From Lachnospiraceae bacterium (GTDB lineage Bacteria; Bacillota; Clostridia; Lachnospirales; Lachnospiraceae): a stretch of 16,881 nucleotides of DNA. Below the pieces are notes generated by a model that was not told the origin of the DNA, did not search any database, and saw only the letters and a program-made list of their open reading frames with translations. The translations under genes were made by a program, and so were the position numbers. This document shows positions 1 through 7,636 of this stretch, one piece after another; position 1 is the first letter of the stretch, and every line of letters starts with the position of its first letter. The stretch lies in contig VSNQ01000104.1 of assembly GCA_009774395.1 (NCBI GenBank), positions 1 to 16,881 of the forward strand. The letters are read 5' to 3'.

Positions 1-168
1 ATCCCATCCATCCTTCGCCGAAAATACGGAATTGATAAAATCCCGGTACGCGGATTAATAGGGAGCCGTTTCTTCTTTGGATGCAAAATAGGCGCGTTAA
101 ATATCAAAAAGTTCTGCAAATATATGCAGAGCCAGGATAAGTGCGTCCGAAAAATGGCAGTAGTCTAA
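1..168 (+). CDS. Possible transposase C-terminal end (partial, cut by window edge)
   Basis: One frame is open from the first base to a TAA at 166-168 and encodes 55 residues. The middle, around GSRFFFGCKIGALNIKKF (residues 21-38), resembles the last helix of DDE transposases of the IS1182/IS5 kind, in which a basic, aromatic stretch ends in a motif like A-x-N-x-K-K. That resemblance is from memory of the family, not from a search. The 5' part lies outside the window, so it is unknown whether the gene is intact. No matching terminal inverted repeat was found in the 200 bp after the stop, which argues for a remnant. It is the only plus-strand coding stretch I would defend. Confidence 0.4.
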   Translation: MPSILRRKYGIDKIPVRGLIGSRFFFGCKIGALNIKKFCKYMQSQDKCVRKMAVV

Positions 169-215
169 AAATGGTGGAATATCCATCTGCGATAAGCATC
201 AAAAGCCATCCAAAA

Positions 216-712
216 TCAATATTTCTGAAAATTTACAGCAATATATTCAATTTTCAAAGTTCCTATCGTAAAAAGGATTAAATACAAATACCCTTTTGAC
301 TCCCTAATCATAGTATTAGTTTCACAAACCGATATTTTGCCAAATGGGTATAACATTTTCTCTCATTCATATCCGTAGATTCCTTTAGGTGTCGGGAATG
401 TCAAAATACGAACAAGCTGCGTTTTTCCTTTGTCCGGCATCAATAAAGCGCTGATAACTTTTTATGACCATGCCCATTGGCAGCAGATTTATTATTTTAT
501 AAACTGCGCGTTTGCATAAATTTTTTTCCGTTCTGCTCCCAACCACCGACCAGAATATTTTTCGGTAAAGAAAGCAGCGTAAAAAATGAGTCCTTCTTGA
601 AAGCCACCCGTCTGGAACATTGTCAAACGGCATAAGATCTATGGAAATTCCTTTCTCAAACGGCAGAAACTCCTGCCCTAACCTGACAAATTCCGTATTT
701 TTGCAAAATAAA
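216..712 (-). pseudogene. LicD-family phosphotransferase remnant, N-terminus lost, frameshifted
   Basis: Read on the minus strand, the stretch contains GISIDLMPFDNVPDGW, matching the LicD-family pattern in which an acidic I-D-x-x-P-x-D-x-V-P motif follows the nucleotidyltransferase core. LicD-type proteins transfer phosphocholine or similar groups to cell-surface glycans. Three kinds of damage are visible. The first 100 or so residues expected of the family are missing, and the reading frame instead begins inside a repeated hairpin (713-757). The frame then runs to a stop at 385-387, but the family-like continuation LTFPTPKGIYGYE is in another frame from about position 418, so a one-base shift occurred near 418-428. 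That second frame has a TGA at 363-365, after which KMLYPFGKISVCETN is still LicD-like. Further decay follows and the frame ends at 216-218. The limits are approximate. It is almost certainly non-functional. Confidence 0.7.
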
Positions 713-757
713 AAATCTGATGCAAAATACGACAATTCCATACTTTACATCAGATTT
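713..757 (-). terminator. 45-nt hairpin after the ATPase gene (repeat copy 1)
   Basis: On the minus strand two 20-nt arms flank a 5-nt loop. All 20 positions pair in RNA if G-U pairs are allowed, and a run of T follows the second arm, as in an intrinsic terminator. It begins 20 nt after the ATPase stop codon. The same 45-nt element occurs at 2599-2643. Copy-to-copy differences keep pairing in minus-strand RNA but would create A-C mismatches on the plus strand, so the selected molecule is probably the RNA transcribed with the ATPase gene. Confidence 0.75.
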
Positions 758-777
758 CACATATTCTGTATTCTTTT

Positions 778-2376
778 TTAAACTACAGCCTCAATAATTG
801 TTTTTCCCTCTACCCGCAGTTCTCTAACTCCAATCTTTTTTTTCTTATTAAAATTAAAGCTAATCATATACCCTTTCTCTTGATGAAAATAATCAAGATA
901 CTCCGCAGGCTGCCGCTCTCCGCGCTCATTATATTCATTTCCATGCCATATCTTAAGTTCTATGACAAACTGTTCGCCAAGATAATCCACAACTACATCC
1001 GTCCGTTTTGCGTCTCTTGTCTGCGCCTCCAAATAGTAGTTTCCGGTACCATTTATAATCGGTTTCAAATAAAGCAGGAAAAATTTGCGTCCATAAGCTT
1101 CGATAAATTTCTCATCATTATCGCCATAGATATCATGAAAATGTTCCACAAACTTTTTGAGTACCATGTCCATATTCAGTCTGCCATTTTCCGTAAACCA
1201 GCTTTTGTAGCGGTCGCCATACGCAAACGCCGTGCTGCCAAGTGCTTCCTCCGCGGTAAACATATTTAGGAGAACCATTTCAAAAATCCTGTTTGCAATC
1301 GCAACACTACCGTCATGCTCTTTCAAGAAACCAAACATCATACCCAGATTAATTGACTTAACCTGTAAACTGAACGGAAATCTCCTGCCCTGATAAATAA
1401 TCTCCTCTATCATATTCCGCAAATCTTTATAGGTATCCAGCTGCTTTATCATGCTGTCAAAAAGCGGCACATTGGTTTTGAGCATTTGTTTTACCGCTTC
1501 CGCAATCCCTTCCCGCGTCCATATTGACTGAGGCTCTGCAAAAATCTCGTTACGCGGCAGCTTCTCATCCATTATTTTACAAATTGCAGAAACAAGATAT
1601 GGATATCCAGAAGTATACTGATAAATCTCCTCCGCAATCGCCACAATATTCATCCCTGTCTGATGATCCGCTTCGTATTCATCCAGCATTACAGCAATTT
1701 GTTTTGCGGAAAGGCTCATGTCAATATCAAAATCCGCCGCAATATTCCACGGACTATTGTACTGGTGTTCTTCATTGGGGCGAAGCTTTAATTTTAAATT
1801 TTTGATATCATACACGCCTGCGAAAATAACCGAATGAAAAATCGGACGGTTTTCTCTATCCAAATAATATCCCCGAAGCTGTGCAAGGAAGTCAATAAAT
1901 ACCTGATTATTGGACGCGCTGTCTACCTCATCAATCATCAGGACAATTGGTTTTTTCGATGTCTGACATATCCTGCTAAGTCCCTCAAACAATATATCCA
2001 TTGTAATATCGTTCCTATCTTCCAGAGAAATCAAAGAAGCAATCGCCATTTCATCAATATTTTTCATTAATGCATCTTCTTCGGTAACTAAATTTTTAAA
2101 ATATCCAATAAATCTTGCCACGAAAGTCTGCTCATCCGCAAAATTGGCTGTACTCATCATCTGAAAATCCATAGAAAGGACAAAATAATCGTCTTTTAGA
2201 TATTCTAACAGTAATTTAAGCGTTGTTGTTTTACCATACTGTCTCCCCCTATTGATGGCAAAATAGCTACCTTCATCTACGTAGTCTTCCTTTATTCTTT
2301 TTAACCGTTCATCAAGCTTTACCATATAATGCTTTTGCCGATTACAGGAGCCTGTTACATTAAACCTGCGCTTCAT
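778..2376 (-). CDS. AAA ATPase with C-terminal PD-(D/E)XK nuclease-like domain
   Basis: The 532-residue protein has a Walker A motif GRQYGKT (44-50), a Walker B motif PIVLMIDEVD (143-152), then FAGVYDI (185-191) and the family-typical YNSPWNIAADF (206-216). Near the C-terminus, D460 and ELK (473-475) form a PD-(D/E)XK-type nuclease core, with a conserved Q-x-x-x-Y-L-D segment after it. This order is that of the widespread 'AAA-ATPase-like' plus 'PDDEXK_9' family, often present in many copies per genome; its function is not established. The start is set at the ATG at 2374-2376 because GGAGG lies 8 nt upstream (2385-2389); the ATG 15 nt further up overlaps that site. The protein has no signal peptide and is presumably cytoplasmic. 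A promoter lies at 2415-2443 and a terminator hairpin follows. The gene interrupts LicD-like DNA and has a decayed relative next door (2664-2726), which suggests mobility. Confidence 0.9.
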   Translation of the reverse strand: MKRRFNVTGSCNRQKHYMVKLDERLKRIKEDYVDEGSYFAINRGRQYGKTTTLKLLLEYLKDDYFVLSMDFQMMSTANFADEQTFVARFIGYFKNLVTEEDALMKNIDEMAIASLISLEDRNDITMDILFEGLSRICQTSKKPIVLMIDEVDSASNNQVFIDFLAQLRGYYLDRENRPIFHSVIFAGVYDIKNLKLKLRPNEEHQYNSPWNIAADFDIDMSLSAKQIAVMLDEYEADHQTGMNIVAIAEEIYQYTSGYPYLVSAICKIMDEKLPRNEIFAEPQSIWTREGIAEAVKQMLKTNVPLFDSMIKQLDTYKDLRNMIEEIIYQGRRFPFSLQVKSINLGMMFGFLKEHDGSVAIANRIFEMVLLNMFTAEEALGSTAFAYGDRYKSWFTENGRLNMDMVLKKFVEHFHDIYGDNDEKFIEAYGRKFFLLYLKPIINGTGNYYLEAQTRDAKRTDVVVDYLGEQFVIELKIWHGNEYNERGERQPAEYLDYFHQEKGYMISFNFNKKKKIGVRELRVEGKTIIEAVV

Positions 2377-2414
2377 TCTACACCCCTCCATTATGCCTCT
2401 ATCATTACAGGTTT

Positions 2415-2443
2415 ATTTTATCATTGCATTCAGTCAATGTAAA
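2415..2443 (-). promoter_or_regulatory. Vegetative promoter for the ATPase gene
   Basis: On the minus strand, TTTACA (2438-2443) is separated by exactly 17 bp from TAAAAT (2415-2420). This is a good SigA-type match, about 39 bp upstream of the chosen ATPase start codon. It lies in the same non-coding stretch (2392-2598), where I see no convincing gene. Confidence 0.5.
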
Positions 2444-2598
2444 GCAAACAGCATTTTAAATTCTAATGTAAAGTATGAAATAGCCAAGGTTCCTTTATAC
2501 TATATTCAAATATCAGGTTGCTACTCACAGCCTCCAACTGCTCATAGTAACAGCATTTGCACATTTCGACTGTAAATAGTAACAAAATTACCTATAAA

Positions 2599-2643
2599 AA
2601 ATCTGATGCAAAATACGGTAATTCCATATTTTACATCAGATTT
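2599..2643 (-). terminator. 45-nt hairpin (repeat copy 2)
   Basis: This is a second copy of the hairpin at 713-757, of the same length, with 20 paired positions, an AATTA-like loop and a following T run on the minus strand. It starts 20 nt after the stop codon of the ATPase stub at 2664-2726, the same spacing as copy 1. It may now serve as terminator for the L,D-transpeptidase gene, which ends at 2723. Confidence 0.75.
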
Positions 2644-2663
2644 CTTATTTACTATAGTTTCTC

Positions 2664-2726
2664 TTAAACTGCTGTTTGAATAATTATCTTTTCCTTAATT
2701 TGTAGCTTCTTTAAATCATTTTCTAC
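2664..2726 (-). pseudogene. C-terminal stub of a second AAA ATPase / PD-(D/E)XK gene
   Basis: The minus-strand frame ending at a TAA (2664-2666) encodes LKKLQIKEKIIIQTAV. This aligns without gaps to the last 16 residues of the intact ATPase, VRELRVEGKTIIEAVV, with identities or conservative changes at most positions. The similarity alone is short. It is strengthened by the identical arrangement that follows: 20 nt, then the same 45-nt hairpin. The rest of the copy is gone, and upstream the frame runs into the end of the L,D-transpeptidase gene with which it overlaps by a few bases. Confidence 0.6.
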
Positions 2727-3877
2727 CCTACCACGCAAACTGTCATTTCCTGCTCAACGCGCACACCGTGCACTCCAATACCTCTTACGGATACTTGATA
2801 TATACCTGCTGTATTTAGGTCAAAATTCCCATAGAACAGTATCTTATAGTCATTTACTCCATACGGCAGTCCCAGCGCATCCTTCATGCCGACTGCGGTT
2901 CGGATTATCTCGGGTGTAGCGCCTACGGGAAGATATAACACACCATCTCCAATATCGTTGGTTAAATAAAGTGAAGGTCTTAATGCATTCCAAGGATTTT
3001 TGGCGCTGATATCCGTCGGATCCCATTTATGCATGGGGTTTTCTGCGGCAACTTTGATTTCCTCTGGCTTGCCCAAAGGCCCTGGATTCTCAGCATCATC
3101 ATATACAATTACTTTTGTCCCTGCTTTGCAGTTGTCATATATCCACTTCGCATCTGCACAGGCAAGACGCACACAGCCCAAGGATGCCGGCTGACCAAGC
3201 AGATTAAACTGATCCCACTCTAAATCCCCCTCATTCGGCGTATAATATGGTATCGAATGAAACATAATTCCTTGGTTAAAACGTACCGCATAATGTCCAT
3301 ATGTACCATCTACCATTAAGCGCCACTTATAATAGCTGCTTGTCTTAAAAGTTCCCAACGGTGTTTCATGCCCTTCCCTTCCACAGGAACATACAAAAGC
3401 CCTTACTGGAACAGTAAATGCACCATCTGCATCTTTCTCATAGACAGTAACACAGTTTGCCACACGGTTTACCATTATTTGATATTCGGGACGTAATTTC
3501 TTCTTTACTACTTCTTTTATTGTATCTGTTTCGTTTTTAACGTTGGAATCGTTTTTGGTGTTAAATTCATTTGATGCATTGGATATATTATTTTTTTCTT
3601 CTATATTAATTATAGTAGTTTCGTTAATTGATTCTGGTAACTGCACTGCGCTGTCAGCGGATTTTACAGTCTGCTCTGCTGTATCTTCTTTTTCTGCTTT
3701 GGGTAATTCTGCTGCGACATTATCTTCTATCCGCATACCTAAGTAGTTCACTGTTTCAATATCTTCTGCCGCATTTACATTTACTGCCTTTGTTCCTGCG
3801 GCAAAGATTGTGCATATACACGCTGTAAAGGTTAATACTGTTAATTTCTTCCATATAAATTTTATTGCGAATTTCAT
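2723..3877 (-). CDS. Secreted L,D-transpeptidase (YkuD domain)
   Basis: The 384-residue precursor should form 3-3 cross-links, or attach proteins, in peptidoglycan outside the membrane. Residues 1-37 are a signal peptide: a basic start, a hydrophobic stretch (12-27), and a likely cleavage after the VNVNAA segment. Residues 40-125 are an Asn/Glu/Thr-rich linker. The YkuD domain spans about 131-260, with HSIP (H207) and SLGCVRL, giving catalytic C235 and R237. The C-terminal 120 residues, ending in a beta-rich segment like those of bacterial Ig-type modules, are probably a wall-binding or spacer part; I do not recognise them precisely. The start ATG is preceded by AGGAG at 5-6 nt spacing. The gene stands alone between flagellin and the ATPase region, with hairpins on both sides. 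Its 3' end abuts the ATPase stub. Confidence 0.9.
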   Translation of the reverse strand: MKFAIKFIWKKLTVLTFTACICTIFAAGTKAVNVNAAEDIETVNYLGMRIEDNVAAELPKAEKEDTAEQTVKSADSAVQLPESINETTIINIEEKNNISNASNEFNTKNDSNVKNETDTIKEVVKKKLRPEYQIMVNRVANCVTVYEKDADGAFTVPVRAFVCSCGREGHETPLGTFKTSSYYKWRLMVDGTYGHYAVRFNQGIMFHSIPYYTPNEGDLEWDQFNLLGQPASLGCVRLACADAKWIYDNCKAGTKVIVYDDAENPGPLGKPEEIKVAAENPMHKWDPTDISAKNPWNALRPSLYLTNDIGDGVLYLPVGATPEIIRTAVGMKDALGLPYGVNDYKILFYGNFDLNTAGIYQVSVRGIGVHGVRVEQEMTVCVVG

Positions 3878-3927
3878 TTGCTCTCCTAATACCTTTCTTA
3901 TGACTGTTGCACGTTGTTATTTTGTTA

Positions 3928-3961
3928 TACAAAAAAGACCATCCCCCATGGTCTTTTTGTA
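3928..3961 (-). terminator. Hairpin with T run in the leader of the L,D-transpeptidase gene
   Basis: The arms TACAAAAAGACCAT and ATGGTCTTTTTTGTA flank a 5-nt loop that is GGGGG on the minus strand. A/T-rich flanks on both sides make it potentially bidirectional. It sits 51 nt upstream of the transpeptidase start and about 310 nt after the flagellin stop. It may end flagellin read-through. If the transpeptidase promoter lies upstream of it, it could act as an attenuator instead. I could not find a convincing promoter on either side. Confidence 0.65.
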
Positions 3962-4102
3962 TTTGTATAAATTCCCTTTTTACACAAACGCATTAATTAT
4001 TTACTTGACTCCCCAATCAAGATAACATAATCACTTGCTGAAAATATATTATCACACTCACACAATTTTGTAAATAGTCAGAAAATAAATAAATTATAAA
4101 CT

Positions 4103-4213
4103 GATAATAGGGCTGTCAGAAAATAATGTAATATAACTAATATATCGTTTGAATTATTTGTGTATACAACAATATATTATGGTCAAACTGTATTTCCCGA
4201 CAGCCCCATTACC
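4103..4213 (-). repeat. 111-bp foldback element after the flagellin gene
   Basis: Two 23-nt arms (4103-4125 and 4191-4213) contain the core GGGCTGTC. In minus-strand RNA all 23 positions pair, four of them as G-U. The interior of about 65 nt has smaller dyads, such as TTTGA/TCAAA and one around GTATAC. It begins 58 nt after the flagellin stop. It may be an RNA stem in the flagellin 3' UTR, or a small MITE-like element, since GGGCTGTC resembles the ends of some Firmicutes insertion sequences. No clear target-site duplication is visible. The rest of the gap 3878-4271 is A/T-rich and holds no gene I can support. Confidence 0.55.
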
Positions 4214-4271
4214 TTTTATTTTGATTTGTTATTCCTTACAAAATATAAGTTATATCAGCGAAAATTATTTA

Positions 4272-7200
4272 TTAGGCAATAAGCGAAAGAATCCTTTCCC
4301 TATTTTGGTTTGCCTGTGCAATTATAGCTTGACCTGCCTGTGATAAGATATTTGCATTGGAATATCTGACCATTTCTTCTGCCATATCTGTGTCACGGAT
4401 AACCGATTCTGCAAACTGTGTATTTTCACAAGTATTTAAGTTAGCGGCATAGGAATGCTCCAACCTATTTTGATATGCTCCCAAGGAGCTTCGGATGGTA
4501 TTGACTTTTTCTAAGGCATTACTTACTAAATCCATTGCATTCGTTGCCATATCTTCGGTTTTCATGGACAGTTTTTTAATTCCTAGTCTTTGCGTTGACA
4601 ACTTATATCTTGGTATCTTTAGAAAATCTTCTACATTGGAACTGCATTGGATTCGTATAGATTTGGATTCATCCTCTATCCGAAACATTTTGGTCGGCAT
4701 AATCTGATAAGGTGTATTGTACTGCGTAATCATAGCTGCATTATCATTAATATTTGCAGAAACTTTATATCTTGTATAATCATTGACAAGCTTTAATGTT
4801 GTACTGCTGCTTGCTTCTGCCAAAATAGTGTTCTTGGCATAATCCTCTAAGTATTCGTCAAGTGTTTTGCCGCCTGTTTCCAATGTAATATCTTTAATGT
4901 TGTATCGGTCTACGCTAGTTCCATGAATTGCTGCATCATATTTTTCATATTTTTGCGTGGCTGCATTATAAACATAGTCACCATTAGGATTTTTTTCAGC
5001 ATCAAAATACAGTTTGTCTGTCTGAAATAAATTTTTGTAATCATATTGATAACTAAGGCCAACATTCTCAGCAGAATTATTTTCATCATACAAATTAATC
5101 GTAAAGTTTACAGTAGTATCAGTGCCGTATGCATAAGGTGAGAAATCTGCGTTTGTTGCACTAGATGTGCCACCATCCGCATATTGACCTCTATAGTCAA
5201 CTACATATAATTCTGCTTGATCAGTGTATGTAGCATACTGTGTAAAATGAAAATCAAACTTTGATGCATCTAAAATATCTACCAGTGCATTCGTAAAATC
5301 CACACCATTATTAATGATACCTTGCATAGAGCCTACATCAATATAGAGTGTATAATTGCCTCCTTGGGAACCCATGCTATAATCGAAAGTGTTTCCGTTG
5401 GCATCCGTCATACTAGACCAATTTGTATTGCTATCAAGAGCTTCTTTTGTCATAAACTGTATGCTGTAATGATTGCTACAAGTCTGACAAGTGGAATTAA
5501 ATCCCATACCAACTAAATCTGCCAATTGATACGCAGTGCCTAATCCAGAAAAATCAATTTTTGCACCTGCATAGTATTGTTCTCGATTGGATAAAGTGGT
5601 TTTTAATCTTGTAAAATCAAACTGATAAGCATCTTCAAGATAAGTGTCGCTTCCTCCGCCTGTAATATTACCAGGAGAAATCAGCGCTGCCAAATTTATA
5701 TTTGACGGATCTGCTGCCCCTGCAAGATATCTTGCTCGGAAAAGTTTCAGATAATCTTTCAGGTTATCTTTAATCGTATTTTTAATATCATTTGCAATTT
5801 TGTCTGTTTCGCTTTTGGTATTACTGTAATTTTTCGTTGTTGTTACACCATCAATCGTATTGGTATATGATGTAGAAATCTGATCGTTGCCTGTGTTAAA
5901 TTGCACTTTGCTGTTTCCATAAGTGTGTGATACTGTTGTGTAATCTCGTCCAAGTCCATATTCTTCTGCAAGTGTCAGATGCAGATTATCTCGGATAAGT
6001 TTAGCACTTAAAATATTAGAGTTCTGCACAAAATCAGCCGCAACATGACTTTTCTTATCAACAGCCATATTCTCAAATACTTTTACACCATCTAATGCAT
6101 CAATAACGGAATCTTTACTAATTTCATTTACTACCTGAAAAGAAAAGGAAAAGTCTGTCACATCCTGTTGACGGCCAAAACTATAATGATATACTTTGTC
6201 GCTCCAGATATCTTCGCTTTGATCTCCCCAGTTTGTAATTCCGATATCATTCCAGCTTTTCTGAGAACCTGCAACGATATTTCCGTCTAATTCCAGCCAT
6301 ATTCCATCAAATGTCTGGTTTTCTCCGTTTCCAGCACGGAGCGTGTAATCCTTGTCGGGATCGATTACATGATTGGTTAAATAACTATTTACTTCCTTTC
6401 CATTCATAAATGCGAAATAACTTTTCGAAAAATCAGCCGACAATGCGGTTTCTTCATAGGGAATTCGATAATTGCTTCGCCATCTTGTTCCCGATAGTTT
6501 GGATACAATAGCAGAAAAAGAGTCCTCTGGTTCCACATCAAAAGAAACCGTAACCCCGTGGTATTGAAAAGAATGTGTTCCCGCTTCAATTTGATTTGGA
6601 TTAAATGCGTTTCCGTTGGAATCCCATACTTGATCCCACTTAATTAATTCACCATTGACAGATATTCCGTTTACATCTGCGTGTGTAGTATATTCTCTTG
6701 ATACTTGCGGCGGTTTACTGCCTTGTTCACATTTCATGGTTAAGCAAGCACCGTCATCTGCCCGCAGTGTATAGGTTCCCGCATTAAATTCACCAGTTTG
6801 ACTGTTGTACATATTGGGACTGATATCTGCCCATGCATATCGTTTTCCCTTATATGCAATTCCTCCATAAGTAGCTGTTCCCGTGGCAGCGTCATAAGTA
6901 TCATTATAGATATACATATCGGCTGGGTAACCATCATATCGTAAAGTATATACAGAAGAATCAAAAGAATCACGAAGTGTGTCACATTTAAACAAATAGA
7001 TGTCATTAAATTTTGTGGTCATACATATTCTATCTATTTCATTTTTTATTAGTTCGACTTCGGTATCAATATATGACCTGTCAATTTCAGAATTTGTTCC
7101 ATTTGCAGCTTGTACCGCTAATTCATTGATTCTTTGCAGCATTTCGGTTACCTCATTGAGTGCACCGTCAGCAACCTGACAATAATGAATGCCCTCCTGG

Positions 7201-7397
7201 ATATTTTCGGCGCCGCGTGTTAAACCTCTGATTTGATAGCGCATTTTTTCGGAGATGGAAAGTCCCGCAGCATTATCTGCTGCTCTGTTAATCTGATACC
7301 CGCTTGAAAGCTTCTCTGTTGACTTTTTCACCCCCTGTCCGACTATTTTGTTTTGCCTTGTGGCAGACATTGCCGATAAATTGTGTTGAATAACCAT
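4272..7397 (-). CDS. Giant flagellin with very large central variable domain
   Basis: The 1041-residue filament protein is two to four times the usual flagellin length. Residues 1-136 are the D0/D1 N-terminal half, with the hallmark SSGYQINRAADNAAGLSIS (31-49). Residues 937-1041 are the matching C-terminal half, ending in AQANQNRERILSLIA. The roughly 800 residues between form the surface-exposed region. Two stretches there look like diverged copies of one module, around GTYTLRADDG and DYTLRAGNGE, each followed by tryptophan-containing beta-rich sequence. Several cysteines occur, including a CQTC pair, which is unusual in flagellins. I see no HExxH motif, so it is not a flagellinolysin. There is no signal peptide, as expected for type III export. 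A SigD promoter (7637-7664), a structured leader and a CsrA-like site suggest late-class flagellar control. Confidence 0.95.
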   Translation of the reverse strand: MVIQHNLSAMSATRQNKIVGQGVKKSTEKLSSGYQINRAADNAAGLSISEKMRYQIRGLTRGAENIQEGIHYCQVADGALNEVTEMLQRINELAVQAANGTNSEIDRSYIDTEVELIKNEIDRICMTTKFNDIYLFKCDTLRDSFDSSVYTLRYDGYPADMYIYNDTYDAATGTATYGGIAYKGKRYAWADISPNMYNSQTGEFNAGTYTLRADDGACLTMKCEQGSKPPQVSREYTTHADVNGISVNGELIKWDQVWDSNGNAFNPNQIEAGTHSFQYHGVTVSFDVEPEDSFSAIVSKLSGTRWRSNYRIPYEETALSADFSKSYFAFMNGKEVNSYLTNHVIDPDKDYTLRAGNGENQTFDGIWLELDGNIVAGSQKSWNDIGITNWGDQSEDIWSDKVYHYSFGRQQDVTDFSFSFQVVNEISKDSVIDALDGVKVFENMAVDKKSHVAADFVQNSNILSAKLIRDNLHLTLAEEYGLGRDYTTVSHTYGNSKVQFNTGNDQISTSYTNTIDGVTTTKNYSNTKSETDKIANDIKNTIKDNLKDYLKLFRARYLAGAADPSNINLAALISPGNITGGGSDTYLEDAYQFDFTRLKTTLSNREQYYAGAKIDFSGLGTAYQLADLVGMGFNSTCQTCSNHYSIQFMTKEALDSNTNWSSMTDANGNTFDYSMGSQGGNYTLYIDVGSMQGIINNGVDFTNALVDILDASKFDFHFTQYATYTDQAELYVVDYRGQYADGGTSSATNADFSPYAYGTDTTVNFTINLYDENNSAENVGLSYQYDYKNLFQTDKLYFDAEKNPNGDYVYNAATQKYEKYDAAIHGTSVDRYNIKDITLETGGKTLDEYLEDYAKNTILAEASSSTTLKLVNDYTRYKVSANINDNAAMITQYNTPYQIMPTKMFRIEDESKSIRIQCSSNVEDFLKIPRYKLSTQRLGIKKLSMKTEDMATNAMDLVSNALEKVNTIRSSLGAYQNRLEHSYAANLNTCENTQFAESVIRDTDMAEEMVRYSNANILSQAGQAIIAQANQNRERILSLIA

Positions 7398-7412
7398 TTT
7401 TCTGTCCCCCCT

Positions 7413-7422
7413 ACTTCCTTGT
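7413..7422 (-). promoter_or_regulatory. CsrA-like binding site at the flagellin ribosome-binding site
   Basis: The minus strand reads ACAAGGAAGT, 15 nt before the flagellin ATG. It matches 9 of 10 positions of the CsrA consensus ACARGGAUGU. More GGA triplets lie nearby in the leader, including one in the G-rich Shine-Dalgarno stretch just downstream. In Bacillus subtilis, CsrA represses hag translation from such sites and is relieved by FliW; the same control is inferred here. Confidence 0.4.
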
Positions 7423-7531
7423 TAGGTATTTAAAAAAATTGTCCATAATGTCCTTATTATGTTGAAACTATGGTATTCATATAATATTGTAACTCAAGTA
7501 GTAAAGATCCACCTTCCCCTACTCGTGCGCC

Positions 7532-7574
7532 GGACATCTATCAGCTTCTGCTGACATATTTCCTTTGGATGCCC
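7532..7574 (-). promoter_or_regulatory. Folded element in the flagellin leader
   Basis: In minus-strand RNA, GGGCATC (7568-7574) pairs with GATGTCC (7532-7538), with one G-U. Inside, TCAGC/GCTGA close an AGAA loop, and 13 unpaired nucleotides containing AAAGGAA lie on one side. It matches no riboswitch class I know. The exposed GGA could be a protein-binding site. The remainder of the gap 7398-7796 is A/T-rich and non-coding. Confidence 0.3.
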
Positions 7575-7584
7575 GTGTGCATAA

Positions 7585-7630
7585 AAAAGGTTACAAAAGG
7601 CACAAATCTAAGTGCATTTTATAACCTTTT
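7585..7630 (-). terminator. Terminator-like hairpin at the start of the flagellin transcript
   Basis: Nineteen-nucleotide arms (7585-7603 and 7612-7630) flank an 8-nt loop. In minus-strand RNA 18 of 19 positions pair, one as G-U, and the second arm ends in six T. It could terminate transcripts from the surface-protein gene that ends at 7797. The SigD -10 box is only 6 bp upstream, so the predicted flagellin transcript would begin with this stem. Confidence 0.7.
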
Positions 7631-7636
7631 CCAAAT

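Noticed and set aside
81..91. GATGCAAAATA, matching the ATPase hairpin arm.
   Set aside because: Only 11 bp, inside the transposase-like frame, with no second arm; probably chance.
2481..2564. Small cysteine-rich minus-strand frame starting MCKCCYYEQ.
   Set aside because: Only about 30 codons, no Shine-Dalgarno site and no family resemblance.
4103..4213. Invertible promoter between inverted repeats.
   Set aside because: The interior is short, holds at best a weak promoter on the wrong strand for the neighbours, and no invertase gene is present.
4300..4325. GCACAGGCAAACC on the minus strand, similar to part of the c-di-GMP-I riboswitch.
   Set aside because: It encodes the conserved AQANQ end of flagellin and lacks the rest of the riboswitch.
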